DNA from: Epiperipatus broadwayi
Taxonomy: Eukaryota; Onychophora; Udeonychophora; Euonychophora; Peripatidae
Length of the DNA stretch: 64,000 nucleotides
Reading direction: 5' to 3'
Assembly (NCBI GenBank): GCA_028023455.1
Contig: JAQFVV010012441.1
Coordinates: forward strand, 2,105,911-2,169,910
The notes beneath the pieces were generated by a model that was not told the origin of the DNA, searched no databases, and worked only from the letters and a program-made list of their open reading frames with translations. Below are positions 46,545 through 58,885 of this stretch, piece by piece (the first letter of the stretch is position 1; each line of letters starts with the position of its first letter). The position numbers and the translations under genes were made by a program.

Positions 46545-46665
46545 TTGAACTGGAAGTAACTGAAACTTTCGATGAGTTATATACATAAATAAACTTTTCA
46601 AAAGACAGATGACATCACTGTCTTTTTGGCATTTGTTTTTATATATGCTTAGTTTATTCATGTAA
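46545..46665 (-). repeat. single arm of foldback family G
   Basis: GAACTGGAAGTAACTGAAAC, ATAAATAAACTTTTCAAAAG and ATGCTTAGTTTATTCAT match 63400-63540 in the same order. Here the second arm is lacking. Confidence 0.65.
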
Positions 46666-46754
46666 TTTTAATTGAGAAATAAAATCAGTCTATTAATTGT
46701 ATATATTTATAGAATAAATGATAAGGATCACCATTTGAATATTCAGAGGATCAA

Positions 46755-47150
46755 AGCAAAGCTTTAGTTTACATATATATATAGTTAAACATGGTTTCCT
46801 TGACAATAGTTTGAGATTGATGATTGTTATCTATATTGGGACTGTCTAAATGTCGACTGGTTTCTAATGGTTATATATATATGTAATAATGTTCAAAGCT
46901 AAATGAGTTTATAAGTAATCATTAAAAGCCAGTCAACACTTCAGTAATTCCAGTATCAATAACAATCAACAATTTCAAACTGTTGTCAAGGCAACCTACT
47001 TTTAATAATAAAATAAAATAAAAAGGGATTCCCCCTTTATTGTTAAAAGGAGATTGCCTTGGCAATAATTTGAAATTGTTGACTGTTATTGATATTGGGG
47101 TTGTCTAAATGTTGACTGATTTTTTTAATGATATGTATGTGTGTAACAAA
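46755..47150. repeat. foldback family F, copy 1
   Basis: GGTTTCCTTGACAATAGTTTG, GATTGTTATCTATATTGGG and GTCTAAATGTCGACTGG return inverted as CCAGTCAACACTTCAG, CAATAACAATCAACAATTTC and AACTGTTGTCAAGGCAACC. A third direct block continues at 47040-47115. The inner part has AAAGGGATTCCCCC. Relatives lie at 58320-58620. Confidence 0.85.
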
Positions 47151-47880
47151 GTTTAATTATTAATTAAGTTCATGTATCTCTTTGTACTTCAGCAATGAAA
47201 AATAAAAAGAACTATGTACAATATTTCATCTTACCTATAAACAAAAAAAAAATCAGTTATAAAGTATATTAGTGAAGATGTTAACAAAGAAATAATTTTG
47301 AAACAAGTGCATTCAAGAAGATCTAAGTGCTGCAAGTTCGTTTTTTATTTTAAGCTTTTAAAAACGTTGTTTTCACTAAAACTGAACTTCCAAATGCACA
47401 TTTATAGTACAGTGTAAATTATAGTAATTAATTTTATATGTATTTTTATATTCATATTTTTGTGTTTATATTGTGTTATTCTAGATAAATAATTGTGCTG
47501 AATGTTAGCTTCTTTCTCTAGGCTGTGGATTTGAAATGCCTCTAAAAATATTTATTTCATTTTAAACTAGAACTAACAAATAACATATTTCTGGGATAAA
47601 TATTATTTATTGCAATATACCCATTATATAAAATAAAATTAGAGCACTTTGAGATGTAAATTCATTAATATAATATTAATTAAAACTTATTACTTATTGC
47701 TGAGTCACTAATAAGTTCTACTAATTAGGATTTAAATATCAGGGTCATTTGTAAATTAAAAAAATTTTCAAAGTTACCTTATTACTAAAGATTGAAGTTG
47801 TCAAATAATAATATCAATATGGTACCTAATTTTATAACATTAATCATATAAACAATATTTTGAGCAGATCATCTGTCAGC
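47151..47880. other. AT-rich stretch, nothing recognised
   Basis: No supported feature. Confidence 0.4.
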
Positions 47881-47884
47881 ACAT

Positions 47885-48205
47885 TAAGAAGAATGCCACA
47901 TTATTTGACATTATATTTTATCATAATCAAAGCATTTATTTCTCAATATTTATGCTGACACTAATGACATCAAAAATAATATGTAGGTTATCATTATTGT
48001 CAAAGATACAGAGTGATTGATTTCTTTAGAATAAACAATATATTCTACATTAAAAAAAATGCCACATTATTTGTTATTATAGTTTACCATAATAAAAGCA
48101 TTTCTCAATATTTATGCTGACATTAGCATAATCAAACACAATATATAGGTTATCATTATCATCAAAGATGCACAGTGATTTCTTTAGCATAAACATAATG
48201 TATCC
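47885..48205. repeat. tandem duplication, 166-bp unit
   Basis: GCCACATTATTTG at 47895 and 48061, and TCTCAATATTTATGCTGACA plus TAGGTTATCATTAT in both copies, in the same order. Confidence 0.85.
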
Positions 48206-48725
48206 TAGTGAAAAAGTAAATGGTTGTTTTCAATCTTATTGCAGCCACATATATAAATACAACTAAAATATCATACATCACAAACCTTCAGGAAGCCATA
48301 TATTTATGTAGTGACATGGTTTAGTTATTCATTGCAAAAATTTTAAGAAGCTTGCATATCTGAATCATGAATTATGACATGAAGTGATGTGATTTGCATT
48401 TAAACAATAATGTGTTCTCTGGATAGCAATAAGGTGTCTTATTAAAACCCGACAAAACATTGCAAAAATATATTGTATATATGGGATTGCTACAGAACAG
48501 CATATTCTAGAAACTTTTCATTTTGCCAATAGATCTATATAAGTATACGATTTAAGTGTAGAATCTTCTAGATTTGTCTAAAAAGAAAATAATTCATCAT
48601 TGATTTTCATCTAGATCACACAAATTCAAATACTACTAAATATTGTTGATAAATTAGTCGCTATTAATGTTATTGCATCAATATTCTTGATTGTTTGATT
48701 ATTAGGAAAACAAAAAGTTGATTCT

Positions 48726-48820
48726 GTCAAGCGTTGGTGGCCGAGTGGTTAGCACAGCCGCCTTACAAGCAGTTGTCCTGGATTCGCTTCCCAGCCGACG
48801 CTTTGACATATGAAAAAAAA
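48726..48820 (+). mobile_element. tRNA-derived SINE (family C), copy 4 (best preserved)
   Basis: Begins GTCAAGCGTTGGTGGCCGAG (box A TGGCCGAGTGGTTAG), then GCCGCCTTACAAGCAG (anticodon arm with loop CTTACAA), box B GATTCGCTTCC, CCGACGCTTTGAC closing an acceptor-like stem with the head, and CATATGA plus an A run. Flanked by AAGTTGATTCT repeats at 48715-48725 and 48821-48831. Confidence 0.93.
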
Positions 48821-48940
48821 AAGTTGATTCTAAAATCTATTTGAATTAGGGATTGTTTTAAAAATAATATTTGGGGTGAAATATAATCAAAAATATGTCA
48901 AATGTTTGCATTTACATTAAAAATGAGCAACATAAATTAT

Positions 48941-48983
48941 CTAATATTTACCAAGGCTGTAACCTAGCCTTGGTAAATATTAG
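48941..48983. repeat. perfect 18-bp stem hairpin
   Basis: CTAATATTTACCAAGGCT, a 7-nt loop, and its exact inverse AGCCTTGGTAAATATTAG. It stands alone in featureless DNA. No T run follows, and an RNA role is not shown. Confidence 0.9.
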
Positions 48984-49134
48984 TTAATATAATAATGTGC
49001 GTTTAATAAAATTTATAATTACAACATAAATTATAAATATCCTGCGTTTATAATTGCTTTCTTTTTAAACATTAAAATAAAAAAAATAAATGTATATGTA
49101 TTTATTCATTTTTCTGTTAAAAAACAGAATATAC

Positions 49135-50520
49135 ACAACCTTTTTCAAGCAAGAGTGAGTAAAGAGATGAGGATTCAATTTGGTGAAGAAAAATAAAAAG
49201 TAATGATGATAAATGCTGGGGAAAGAGAAGAGAAAGAATTTTTAATGGGGGGATATAAAGTTAAATATGGTGAATAGATATAACTATTTGGGAATTAAGT
49301 AATCAAAGAAATTGATTGGATTAATGAGAGAAAAAATTGATAAATGAAGCAAAGAAAAAAAAGAGACTGATAAAGAAATTAACAATGTTAATAAATATGA
49401 TGTAGCTAGAATTGTATAGAAAAGAGTGGGAATATTAGGATTAACTTATGATAGCGATGCATTATGTATTAATAAGGAAGCGTCAGTCTACTTAGAAAAA
49501 AGTACAAAGAGAAGTAGGAAGACATGCATTAGACGCAAATGTGTGGAAAGTGAAGAAAGCAATTAAAGGAGAAATAAAATGATCAAATTTTTATAGGAGA
49601 GATATAAAAAGAAAACTGAAAATATTTGGTAGATTCAATTTATTGATAGTAAGAAAATAGTCAAAATAGTATTTAATTGGATTATGAGTAAAAGACAGAC
49701 AACAAGATGGGTAAGAAAGGTAGTATAGTATGCAGAAGATTTGGATAAAGACTTTATATCAGTATACTTGTACAAAAGGTGGGATGATTGTATTAGGAAA
49801 ATTGTTGTGTGTTATAATGGCAAAGAACTGTCAAGTGCTGGTGGTCAAGAGATCAGCACAGCTGCCTTACAAGCAGTTGTCCTGGGTTAGCGAGTTCACT
49901 TCCTGGCCGAAGCTATGACACATGAAAAAAAAAAATAATGGCAAAGAACTGGATAGAAGAGTAGATGCATTAATAAAAAATAAGAAGATGGAGCAATGGA
50001 GAAGTAGTACGGGGAGTAAAAAGAATTTAAATATATATAGAAGGAAACAATATTGGGTGTGAGTTAATTTACAATAATAGTAAGGAAAGTAGTTTACATT
50101 TAAGGCTCAAACAGGATATTAGCAACAAGGGAATATAAATAGAAAAATGTGGGTGATTTAGTCTGCAAGTCATGTAAGGAAGGTATGGGAAATATTAAGT
50201 ATCTGCTGAATGTAAATGTTTACAAGCAAAAAGGATACAAATAATGAAGTTGTGGGAATATAAATAAAGTGATTATACAGAAAATAGGTTCTTGGTTTTT
50301 ATGCTAGGTTTGGATAAAGATAATGATTTAGATATAAAGGCCATAGAGTGGATAAAAATGATGCTGTGGAAATGGAATGGAGCATGATAGAAACGAATAT
50401 GGGAAAAACTTAGGGTAGGGAATAGAAAGGGAAGGTGGTTAACAGGTTTCTCTGGGAATAGTGACTTCACTAAAGGAGAAGCCATAGCGCATCGCATCAA
50501 CACAAGTAAAATTATTTATT
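49135..50520 (+). pseudogene. LINE ORF2 C-terminal remnant, interrupted by a SINE
   Basis: Broken frames read in order: KVMMINAGERREKEF and GGYKVKYG (the region after RT motif C), INERKK, RVGILGL-like and TYDSDALCINKEA (49390-49475), EVGRHALDANVWKVKKAIKG (49510-49580), RWVRKVVYYAEDLDKDF (49705-49755), and IYIEGN, LRLK (50025-50110), ending near 50500. The set resembles the C-terminal region of LINEs with a cysteine-poor tail after RT. A family C SINE (49831-49934) splits the frame. Stops and shifts are frequent. Confidence 0.7.
49831..49934 (+). mobile_element. tRNA-derived SINE (family C), copy 5
   Basis: GTCAAGTGCTGGTGG, then CTGCCTTACAAGCAGTTGTC, then GGCCGAAGCTATGACACATG and an A run. 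Exact 17-bp target-site duplication ATAATGGCAAAGAACTG at 49814-49830 and 49935-49951, within a LINE remnant. Confidence 0.94.
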
Positions 50521-51375
50521 ATTTTAATAATTCTTATTTGGGGGGAAAAGTTGAACAGATATTGAGGCAAAAAAATAGCTTGCAAGACTATTCTTTTATT
50601 GTAAATTACGTTTTTCAATTTGCATTTTAAGAAATTTGATTATGATGTTTATTGTTTAAAAATACATATAATTCAAGTATTATGTAAATACTAAAACTAC
50701 AAATTTATTAATGAATATATATAAATATTTATTGTTATTGATATGTATTTATTTGTCCGCTAGATGTCAGGACATCCTGCAGCCAAAAACATAATATTGT
50801 ATTGGAGCAAGGATAGGTAGGAGTTTTGGATGTCTAGGAAGTTTTGATAAAAATTTGAAGTGTTTATATTGTTTATGTGGAAATGGTAAATTGCACTTTT
50901 ATTTTTTCAATGCAGGAAGATAAAAAAGGAACAAAAATATATAGACTGGGGAATAAATATGTAGATAATGTGAAAAAAGTAAAAAAAAATAATAATTAAA
51001 CCTTAATTATGGGACAGCTGTGTGTTTAGGTGGAGTGATATAATTGCAGAGTCTGTAGTTCAAAATACATGGACTATAAGCAGCTCTGGTATTCAAATTT
51101 CTTATGAACTTTCAAGCAATAAAGTATTATATTTTATTATTTATTATGAGAATGATATAAGGATAGAACAATAGTAAAACTGATTTTTTAAAAATGCATT
51201 AGGAGAGAAAATATAATGTGTTGTCACTGTTATAGGTAATAAGGGTAAAAAATAAATTGGGCTTATAGTAATATAAAAAAAATTCATAAAGAAAGAATGT
51301 TAAAATTGATTAAGATGATTTCCAGTCATATAACCTATCCACAGAAACTTCTGAGTTTATTTAAAGAGAAGCCAT
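50521..51375. other. AT-rich stretch, nothing recognised
   Basis: No supported feature. Confidence 0.4.
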
Positions 51376-51535
51376 TTCTCATTCTCTCCCGACTCTCCCT
51401 TCTCCTTTCTTTCTTTTCTCCCCTCCCTCTTTATCCCTCTTCCACTATATCCCTTTCTCCCCATCTTCTCTCTCTTCCTCTCCGATTTCTCCATCTCTCT
51501 TTTCCATCTTTCTCTCTCCTTCACCCTTTTTTTTA
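51376..51535. repeat. polypyrimidine (CT-rich) tract, about 160 bp
   Basis: Almost uninterrupted C/T on the + strand (CTCCCTCTTTATCCCTCTTCC-like). The frames on both strands (RERWKREMEK-like on the minus) are translations of this low-complexity tract. Confidence 0.9.
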
Positions 51536-52940
51536 ACATATAATATAGCACTTAGCACTTTTAAAATCAAAAATGATTTTATCTATAATCCTTTTACGTT
51601 GAATTGCATATCAACTTATATTTAAGCACAGCCTAAAATGAGTTTCCATTTTCAGCTAGCATAAAATTCATAAAGGACCAAAGCATATTCCAGATCACCT
51701 ATTTTCTGGCCAGTGACATATTTATGAACTTATCTGCTTTATCACTATTGCAAAAAAAATTTTGAAGTTATAAAATATAATGTTAAATAGAGAGAAAAAA
51801 TAAAATTTCATTAAAAACTATATTTTTATTTATCCAAATAATCAATAGAGGGAGCAAATCTTCAAGCTCTTTCGGCAAAAACAGTATTTAATTGGATTAT
51901 ATGAAGAGATTAACAATCAATCGTAGTGCCATGAGAAATAAAATAGCCAACTTTATAGAGATTTCATTTTTATATATTTATATTAAAAGTTTGAATATGT
52001 GCAGAATATATGTGTTAAATATGTAATTCCGAAGTATGAGAAAAGAATATGCATATACATTTGTTAAAAAGAAATAGAATTTATGAAAATTGAGTATGAA
52101 TAAAAATTTGTTACATTTTGATTTATATCTATGAATTTAAAAAAATGTAGTTTAGAATTATATAAAAATAAAAATATATAGAAATGAAAGATTTTGTGAT
52201 AACATTAGAAAGAGCTCATTATTTCATGCATGAACAAAGGATTTTAATACCAAAAGAAAGAGGAGAAAATATATAATAATTTGGACAAGAATTGTGATTT
52301 ATGTGGAGATGGAAGAAAGAGTACAGTATATATAAAACATTTATTTTTAAAAATATAACATGTTGAAAGAGGTTTAAATTTATATATATGAAAAATGGGA
52401 GAGATAACAATGAAGAAATAAAAGTAGAGATTTTCAAGTTTTTTTATTTAGGTCTTTATGATAAATATGGAAACTATGAGGACAGAATATAGGAATTAAT
52501 GAAACAGCTTTATTGAAATAATATAAAAGAAGACAAGCAATTGTTTCAATGTGGCAGTAATGACTTGAAGAGTATAGATTAAAGAGATAATCGGGAATAG
52601 AAATAAATGGATTTCTATATAATATCTTCAAAGGGTGGAAATATTTAATTTGACTAACAGAGTTTTTAAAACAAAAATTGAGCATAAACATCTGACCCTA
52701 TTTAATGAGAGACACGTTACATCACATCCCACACAAAAAAGTAAGAAGTTATACTTTGAGATGATGAATTTTACAGATAGTGTTGAGAGTAATCAAAAGA
52801 GTATAAAGTGGACGTTTTTTTAATTCAAGGGTTTGAAAGATTTTAAAATATGAATCACAATAGATGGATAGAAACAGTGTTGACTTTAATTTTATGAAAA
52901 GACAATGGACAGAGCAGGAAGAAATTTTTAGAACAGACAA
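51536..52940. other. AT-rich stretch, possibly decayed LINE 5' of the RTE end
   Basis: Purine-rich, coding-like texture on the + strand from about 52100, but no motif was recognised before 52980. Confidence 0.35.
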
Positions 52941-52979
52941 AATTAACAGATAAAGCCTACATATGAGAAAGAATTTTTT

Positions 52980-53592
52980 TTTTTTACTCTTAAAATAAAG
53001 ATTGATAATGATGAGTTAGAAGAAATTAATAACTACAAATACATTGGTCAGATTATTATTAGAAATGAAAACATAATGAACTAACTTACTAGTAGAATTA
53101 AGATGGTGAGAGAGCTTTTGGTAAAAATAATAGTTAAAAAAGTATGCCTATGACTTTAAAAGAAAGGTTTTTAATGAATGTGAAACTCAGACATTTAACA
53201 GAAGAGCAATACTGAGACTTCGGATCATTCAAAGAAGTATGGAGAAATGCATGTTAGGAGTATTAAAAAGAGATCAAAAATGAAATATATGGGTAAGAAA
53301 ACAAATGGATGTTAGTGACATCATTGAAAAAAGAAATTGAACTGGGCACATTGCTGAAAGTGATGATAATAGATGGATAGTTGAAATGTTAAATTGAATT
53401 CCAAGAGATTGTAAAAGATCTAGAAAGTGACCATTTGTGAGATGGATGAATGAAATAAAGAAGTATGTATAGTTAATGTGGAGAAGAGAGGCTAGAGATC
53501 AGAGAAGATGGATTTAACTTGAAGAGACCTTCATCCTGCAGTGGATCAGTTGGATGAGTAATTGTTGCAAACAATAATGATGATGAATGTTA
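52980..53592 (+). pseudogene. RTE-clade-like LINE, 3' end
   Basis: Across shifted frames the + strand reads EINNYKYIGQII, an E-C-E-T-Q-T-F-like block (CETW-type), then RSMEKCMLGV and RDQK, IWVRKQMDVSDIIEK, WAHIAESDDNRW and RKXPFVRWMNEIKKY. These are the conserved C-terminal landmarks of RTE elements (SxxRxxLGVxxxDxxRN, GHxxRxxDxRW, GRPxxRWxDDI). It ends in an ATGATGATGAATGTT-like tail at about 53575-53592, typical of RTE 3' ends. Many stops; inactive. Confidence 0.8.
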
Positions 53593-54825
53593 GCAAATTT
53601 TATACTAAGAAATAAAATTATTTGTTACAAACTCTATTCAAATTGAAAGTTACATATGTAAAAAATAAATTATATATACATTTTAAATTTTAGTTACATT
53701 TAATCTGTATTCATCTGATTATTGAACTTGAGTTATATTAGGCTCAACTAGTGGTGGATGAATAATTAACTGGGAATCTTGAATGTTAAAAGTCTGGGAC
53801 TTTTTTCCTCACATAGTTACAAACCTTCTTGTTTTAACTGATTACACTTGGGTCTCATTTTATGCATAGATATGTTCCACAGAAAACCCGCATTAAAAAA
53901 ATCGCACAAAAATAGACTTAACTTACCTTGAAAAATGGGGGATAGGTGCTGTAATTTTCAGAATTTGCATAAAAGCAAAGCAACAAGGACCAATTACTTT
54001 AAAATTTGCATTAAAAAAATAAGAAAATAAAATATAACTAATAAAAAATTTCAAATATTTGAAAAAAAAAATACAAAACAAACTTTTTTTACTTTTTTTA
54101 TTAATTACAGTATTTAATTTTACATTTTTTATACATATTTTAATTATTACCACTAGCGTTCATTTGTAAACTAATAAGAAATCAGATTCGATGTGATGTG
54201 ATGTATTGTGGCTTCTCCTTAAACGAAATCATGAATCTCTCAGCAATTATGCCCAGAGAAATCTGTTAGCCACTTTATTTTTATTCGTGATGTGGTGTAC
54301 AACTAGCACCATTTTCAGTCTTGTGCTGTGTTGATGGTTTTCTGTTTCTATATTAAAAAAATGAGATCGTAATCAAAACAAAAAGATTATACATTATCAT
54401 TAGAAAGATTATTTTAAGTTTATAAAATTTTTGCTTTTTATTTTAGAAACCTAAAAGATTATTTATTTCTGTTATGTATATAACAAAATACATTTTAGAA
54501 GTTTAAATTTTTTGAATATTTATTGAGATATTTTTATATGTAAGTATAGATCTATTATTATTATTTACTCATCAGTATAAATAGGTTATTTACATAGAAG
54601 CTAAAATTCTAAATATATACAGCTTCAGGCCATATTCACATTAGCTGCTAATATAACGTTATATTTTTGAAATAAAAAAAAAGTATTTCAAGTCAAAATA
54701 AGTTATTAATAATTTAAATTTCTTGATATCTAATAAATATAGTGAAATATGAAAAATATTAAGAAGAAACATGAATCACATACCTTCAAAATAGCATTTA
54801 AATAATCCACATAAAACGAGACCCG
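53593..54825. other. AT-rich stretch, nothing recognised
   Basis: No supported feature. Confidence 0.4.
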
Positions 54826-54830
54826 GGTGT

Positions 54831-55285
54831 ACTCTGGCTTGCACTAGGTGGCATTACTGTATGGAGAGTTGGCCTGTTTTAATAGGTTGTGTAAGCATAG
54901 GGAATGGTGATCATGTGATGTTTAGTACTTTAACACCAATCCTACCTAATATGATGATGGTGACTATGGTTATTAAAGAAACAAAGATATCAAAATGTAT
55001 AAATGCTGAGGTTCAGATTTATATGACTATACAAGTGAATGATCTTGAATTGAAAAATTATTGTGTTTTCATTTTGGACTTATAGTTAACTAAAAGAGTA
55101 AAAGGTGATGTCTAGAGAGTTGCATTAGATCCTAAGATCTTGGTACAGTGCTCTCAGATCCAAAGTTCCTCAATGAAGAAAACCACAACCTAGAAACTAG
55201 TCTGGGAGTATTGGATGAGTAGGCATTACATAGGGATTTTGCACATAAACCTTCCTGCCTGGGTGGCACTACTGTATGAAGAGCT
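54831..55285 (+). mobile_element. decayed family A element
   Basis: Left part CTCTGGCTTGCACTAGGTGG, ACTGTATGGAGAGTT and GTGATCATGTGATG, then the CCTACCTAATATGATG segment. The right part has AGTGCTCTCAGATCC, AAACTAGTCTGGGAG and ATTGGATGAGTAGGCA. At 55158-55216 the hammerhead core is destroyed (AATGAAGA for CTGATGA, helix II lost). The 3' end runs into a microsatellite. No TSD was found. Confidence 0.75.
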
Positions 55286-55292
55286 TTGCCTA

Positions 55293-55306
55293 ATAGTAAT
55301 AATAAC

Positions 55307-55340
<34 letters not shown>

Positions 55341-55372
55341 TTGATGATGATGATGATGATGATAATAATAAA
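55293..55372. repeat. (AAT)n, (GAT)n compound microsatellite
   Basis: More than 10 AAT triplets, then GATGATGATGATGAT. The long Leu or Ile runs in both strands come from it. Confidence 0.95.
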
Positions 55373-56940
55373 GTTGTTGCTTTATTACTTTGCATGTTTT
55401 TGAATAAAGAACTTTGACACGGTTATTTAACATATGTTATAAGTATATTCTTTTTATAGATCTATTTTTATTACCATTGTCTATAGTTAAATCTATGTAC
55501 AGATTATTTTCAAAATGTTTATATATATACACATATATACAATTTACACACATTATTTACAAAATAAAATATGATTATTAATTTTGCATTGATATTTTTA
55601 TAAAACATTATAATATGACATATATGATATAAACATTGCAAACTATTCATAATTAAGTGAAGTGATTAACTGGCAAGCACTAACTGTTTTATGCAATCTT
55701 CTCCAATATCAAAGTGGTCTACATAAAGACAAAAAAAAAAATGAATCCACCTTCAAAAGCTGTTCGTGATGTTATATCAGTATACAATAACTGGAGTGAT
55801 AAATCTTACACAACTAGCAATATAATCTCTTCTGGTAACAAAGTAATTTACAATGCAAATGAAAAATAAGATCTGCTTTTTTAATGGATCAGAAATATGG
55901 ACAGTAGGTTTAGACAATGATATCAATTCATAAAGATATCATATCTCATCCAAATCAGCTATATAGATTCATTTTTTAATTTGTATTGTAGATTATTACG
56001 ATATTAGAGTGTATTGCATTAATATAGTTAGAGTTGTCAAGTTTATCATTCTATCAGACACACACACGTACATATATATAATGCATGTATGTATGTGTTA
56101 AAATGCATATTGTAAATTTTGTTATCTGTGAGATAACTTTGCCCTCTTTTTGAAATGAGGCATTATTGTCTACATCAAACGAAAGAGTGTCTGTTTTCCA
56201 AAACGGATGTTAATAGAGAACTGAATGATTATCATATCCTTGACTTGTTTTGCAGTATTTATAACTAAATTCATCACCATTCTCTCATTTTTATTCTCTT
56301 TAATTTTATCCCATCTTTCAGTCATTTAGTTTCATACTGCTTCCAATCATTATCAGCCTCTTATGATATGTCAGACATCATTCTATTTCCACACTAATTA
56401 ATGGAAGTATGTATTTCCAACCACATTTTCATTTTCCAATTGCACACTGTAGTGATTCTGATACCAGTCTTTTGACCATGTGTGTGTACTTTCTGCATTT
56501 TCATTTTCTCTCTATCTTAGTTTTTTTTCTGCAGCTCATGACGGTTAATGATGAATGTAGGAATGTAGTGTTGGCAATAAAGCAACCTCTGTAAAAGGAT
56601 TTCCATATTCTTTTAGACATTTTAGTAATCGATCACAGCTTTCTACTTCTTCCTTGCAAAGACATTTTATTTACAAAATTCTAAGTTATTATAACTCAAA
56701 TAGCAGATAATTAAGGCATATCAAAAATGTAAACAATATAATTACTATCATTCAGTATTATGTCTACCAAGTTCCCGTTATCCTATTCAGCTATTTTTAT
56801 TAATATCAAACCTATTTTATTTATATGTCAATATTTTCTTAATCCAAGCATATTCAACAAATATAAAGAACAGTTTACAAATATAATTCATTATATTTAA
56901 CCTTTTTCGACAACTATAAATAAAAAATCTGTGAGTTATA
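55373..56940. other. AT-rich stretch, nothing recognised
   Basis: No supported feature. Confidence 0.4.
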
Positions 56941-56944
56941 TAAA

Positions 56945-57150
56945 GGTTTCATGGTCTAATAAATAGTAATGTAACTATCTTATTTTTATAGCATAGTGAT
57001 TAGTAATAATAAATGTATCTTGCCACAGACTTTCACAGCATAGCAATTAGCAGGGCAACTAGCTGCTATATAAGTATTTCATGTTATAATGCTTAGTAGT
57101 TTTCCTCCTCTGCAATTCAACAATTTCATGCCATAGCAAGTGTTAGTGTA
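56945..57150. repeat. degenerate short tandem repeat, about 46-bp units
   Basis: Blocks of the type TTTCATGSYATARYRMTTAGTAG begin at about 56948, 57032, 57078 and 57124, with a weaker one at 56983. Confidence 0.45.
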
Positions 57151-58040
57151 TCCCATAATGCAAGAGTTTTAAGTGCAGAAATTAGTAGTGCAAGATTTAT
57201 GACTTGTAATTCATGTTTGGCTTGTGGAATGTTGTAAATACTTTTCAGATTATAATCAAGCTTAGAGTTTTATTTTCAAATAGTGGGTCTTTACCCAATC
57301 CAGCTGACAAATTATAGTAGGCAATTAACAGGTGGCTACTATTATTAGATGGGAATTGAAAGTTCCATGTTAACAAGTGTTAATATATTGACTTTAAAAC
57401 AAAAAAAAATAATACCATGGCACAAACTTCATCACAGGAGAAGGAAATGTTAATCTATTGTTGGTGACATATTATACAGCAGTTATGTCCAGGTTTTTTT
57501 TTTTTAAATAATAACAATACTTAGAAAAATTGAACAGTAAATAATACCAATTTAAAATATGAAGACTTTTTTTTACTTTAATTAGGCATGTTCCATTAGG
57601 GTTTTGATTATAGCCTTGTTCAGAAAAGAACATGATAAATTAAAAATACTCCAGATCTTTTTAAATCTTTCATATCATATATCCAATAACTAAATACCTG
57701 TAGCTTTTCTATTAATTACATGATTTGATGTGTAGTTCTTTTGATCATGATTTATTAATAAAATGAGTTTTTAACTTTTCATTGATTAATGTTTAACTAT
57801 ACTTGAATAAGCAGAATTATAGAAAATATTAATAGCACAGACTTTAATGTCAGGTTAGGCAACTAACATAAAATGAACAGTTGGTAGTGAATTGAACCTT
57901 CCTCAAATTTTATATATACTTCAGAATTATTTGTCAGTTTTTTTCATATAATATGGTGCTTGAATAATTGATGGTGAATGAAATTAACATCTCTCCAGTT
58001 TAAAGATGTAAATATTAAATTTACATGTACTTTTAAGTTG
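57151..58040. other. AT-rich stretch, nothing recognised
   Basis: No supported feature. Confidence 0.4.
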
Positions 58041-58042
58041 AT

Positions 58043-58135
58043 AAGCATAGAAATAAAGAGATCATACTTATGTAAACAGAGATAACTTTACCTCATCAAT
58101 TATTAATTGACAATCCTGAGGCTAAACAATTTTCA
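58043..58135 (+). repeat. partial foldback family E, copy 3
   Basis: CATAGAAATAAAGAGATCATA, TGTAAACAGAGATAACTTT and ATTGACAATCCTGAGGC follow the order of the left arm of 32410-32628. The second arm is absent. Confidence 0.6.
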
Positions 58136-58309
58136 TTGTTAACTTATATAATAGCTCTTTTATTTCAAACCTGAGTTGTTATAAGGATTTAAACCCAGAA
58201 AACTTTTTTCATAGGTGTGAGCATCTTCCTTGACATCCTACAAATAATAATTAATCTTCTCTGGAAAGATCTATACATTGAATCAAATATTTTATGGATT
58301 TACAAATAT

Positions 58310-58635
58310 ATATATTATTAAAACCAGTCAACACTTAAACAATTTCAATAGCAATAACAATCAACAATTTCAAACTGTTGTCAAGGCAACTTCCTTTTAA
58401 TAATAAAGATGGAAACCCACCTTTTATTAATGATCTAATATACTTATACATCTATATCATTAAAAACCATTCAATACTTCCGTAATCCCAATATCAATAA
58501 TAATCAACAATATATGAAGCTGTTGTCAAGGCAACCTCCTTTTAACAATAAAGGTGGAATCCCACACTTAGACAATCCCAATATTAATAACAACCAACTA
58601 ATTCAAACTATTGTCAAGGTAGCCTTTTATTACAT
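58310..58635. repeat. family F repeats, three direct partial copies
   Basis: AACAATCAACAATTTCAAAC, TTGTCAAGGCAACYTCCTTT and AATAAAGRTGGAAYCCCAC occur in three successive direct copies (about 58330, 58470, 58580). They match the arms at 46920-47000. Confidence 0.8.
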
Positions 58636-58885
58636 GATCACCATTTCTTATGCTTGCTCATAACTATTATTGGTTACTGGAGGGTTACATTAGATTCTAA
58701 GATCTACGTGCAGTGCTCTCAAATCCAACACTCCTCATTGAAAAAGGCCACAAGCTAAAAACTAGTTAGGGGATATTGGATAAGTAGGCATTAGATAGGG
58801 ATTTTATGCACAAACCTTCTAGCATCCATTGATTACTTTGGCTTGCACTAAGTGGCACCACTGTATGAAGAGTTTTGCCTGTATT
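58636..58885. mobile_element. decayed family A element inserted in family F repeat
   Basis: Starts ACATGATCACCATTTCTTATG and ends CACTGTATGAAGAGTTTTGCC. At 58723-58781 the hammerhead core reads ATTGAAAAAGG, so it is inactive, but the outer helix ATCCAA/TTGGAT persists. TTTT(A)-rich ends hide any TSD. Confidence 0.75.

Noticed and set aside
48726-48820. Functional tRNA gene
   Set aside because: It is flanked by TSDs, has an A tail and is repeated; the anticodon arm has a mismatch. It is a tRNA-derived SINE.
51297-51551. Frames on both strands as basic or hydrophobic proteins
   Set aside because: They translate a CT-rich low-complexity tract.
55132-55403. Frames with long Leu, Ser or Ile runs
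   Set aside because: They arise from a compound AAT/GAT microsatellite and a decayed family A element.
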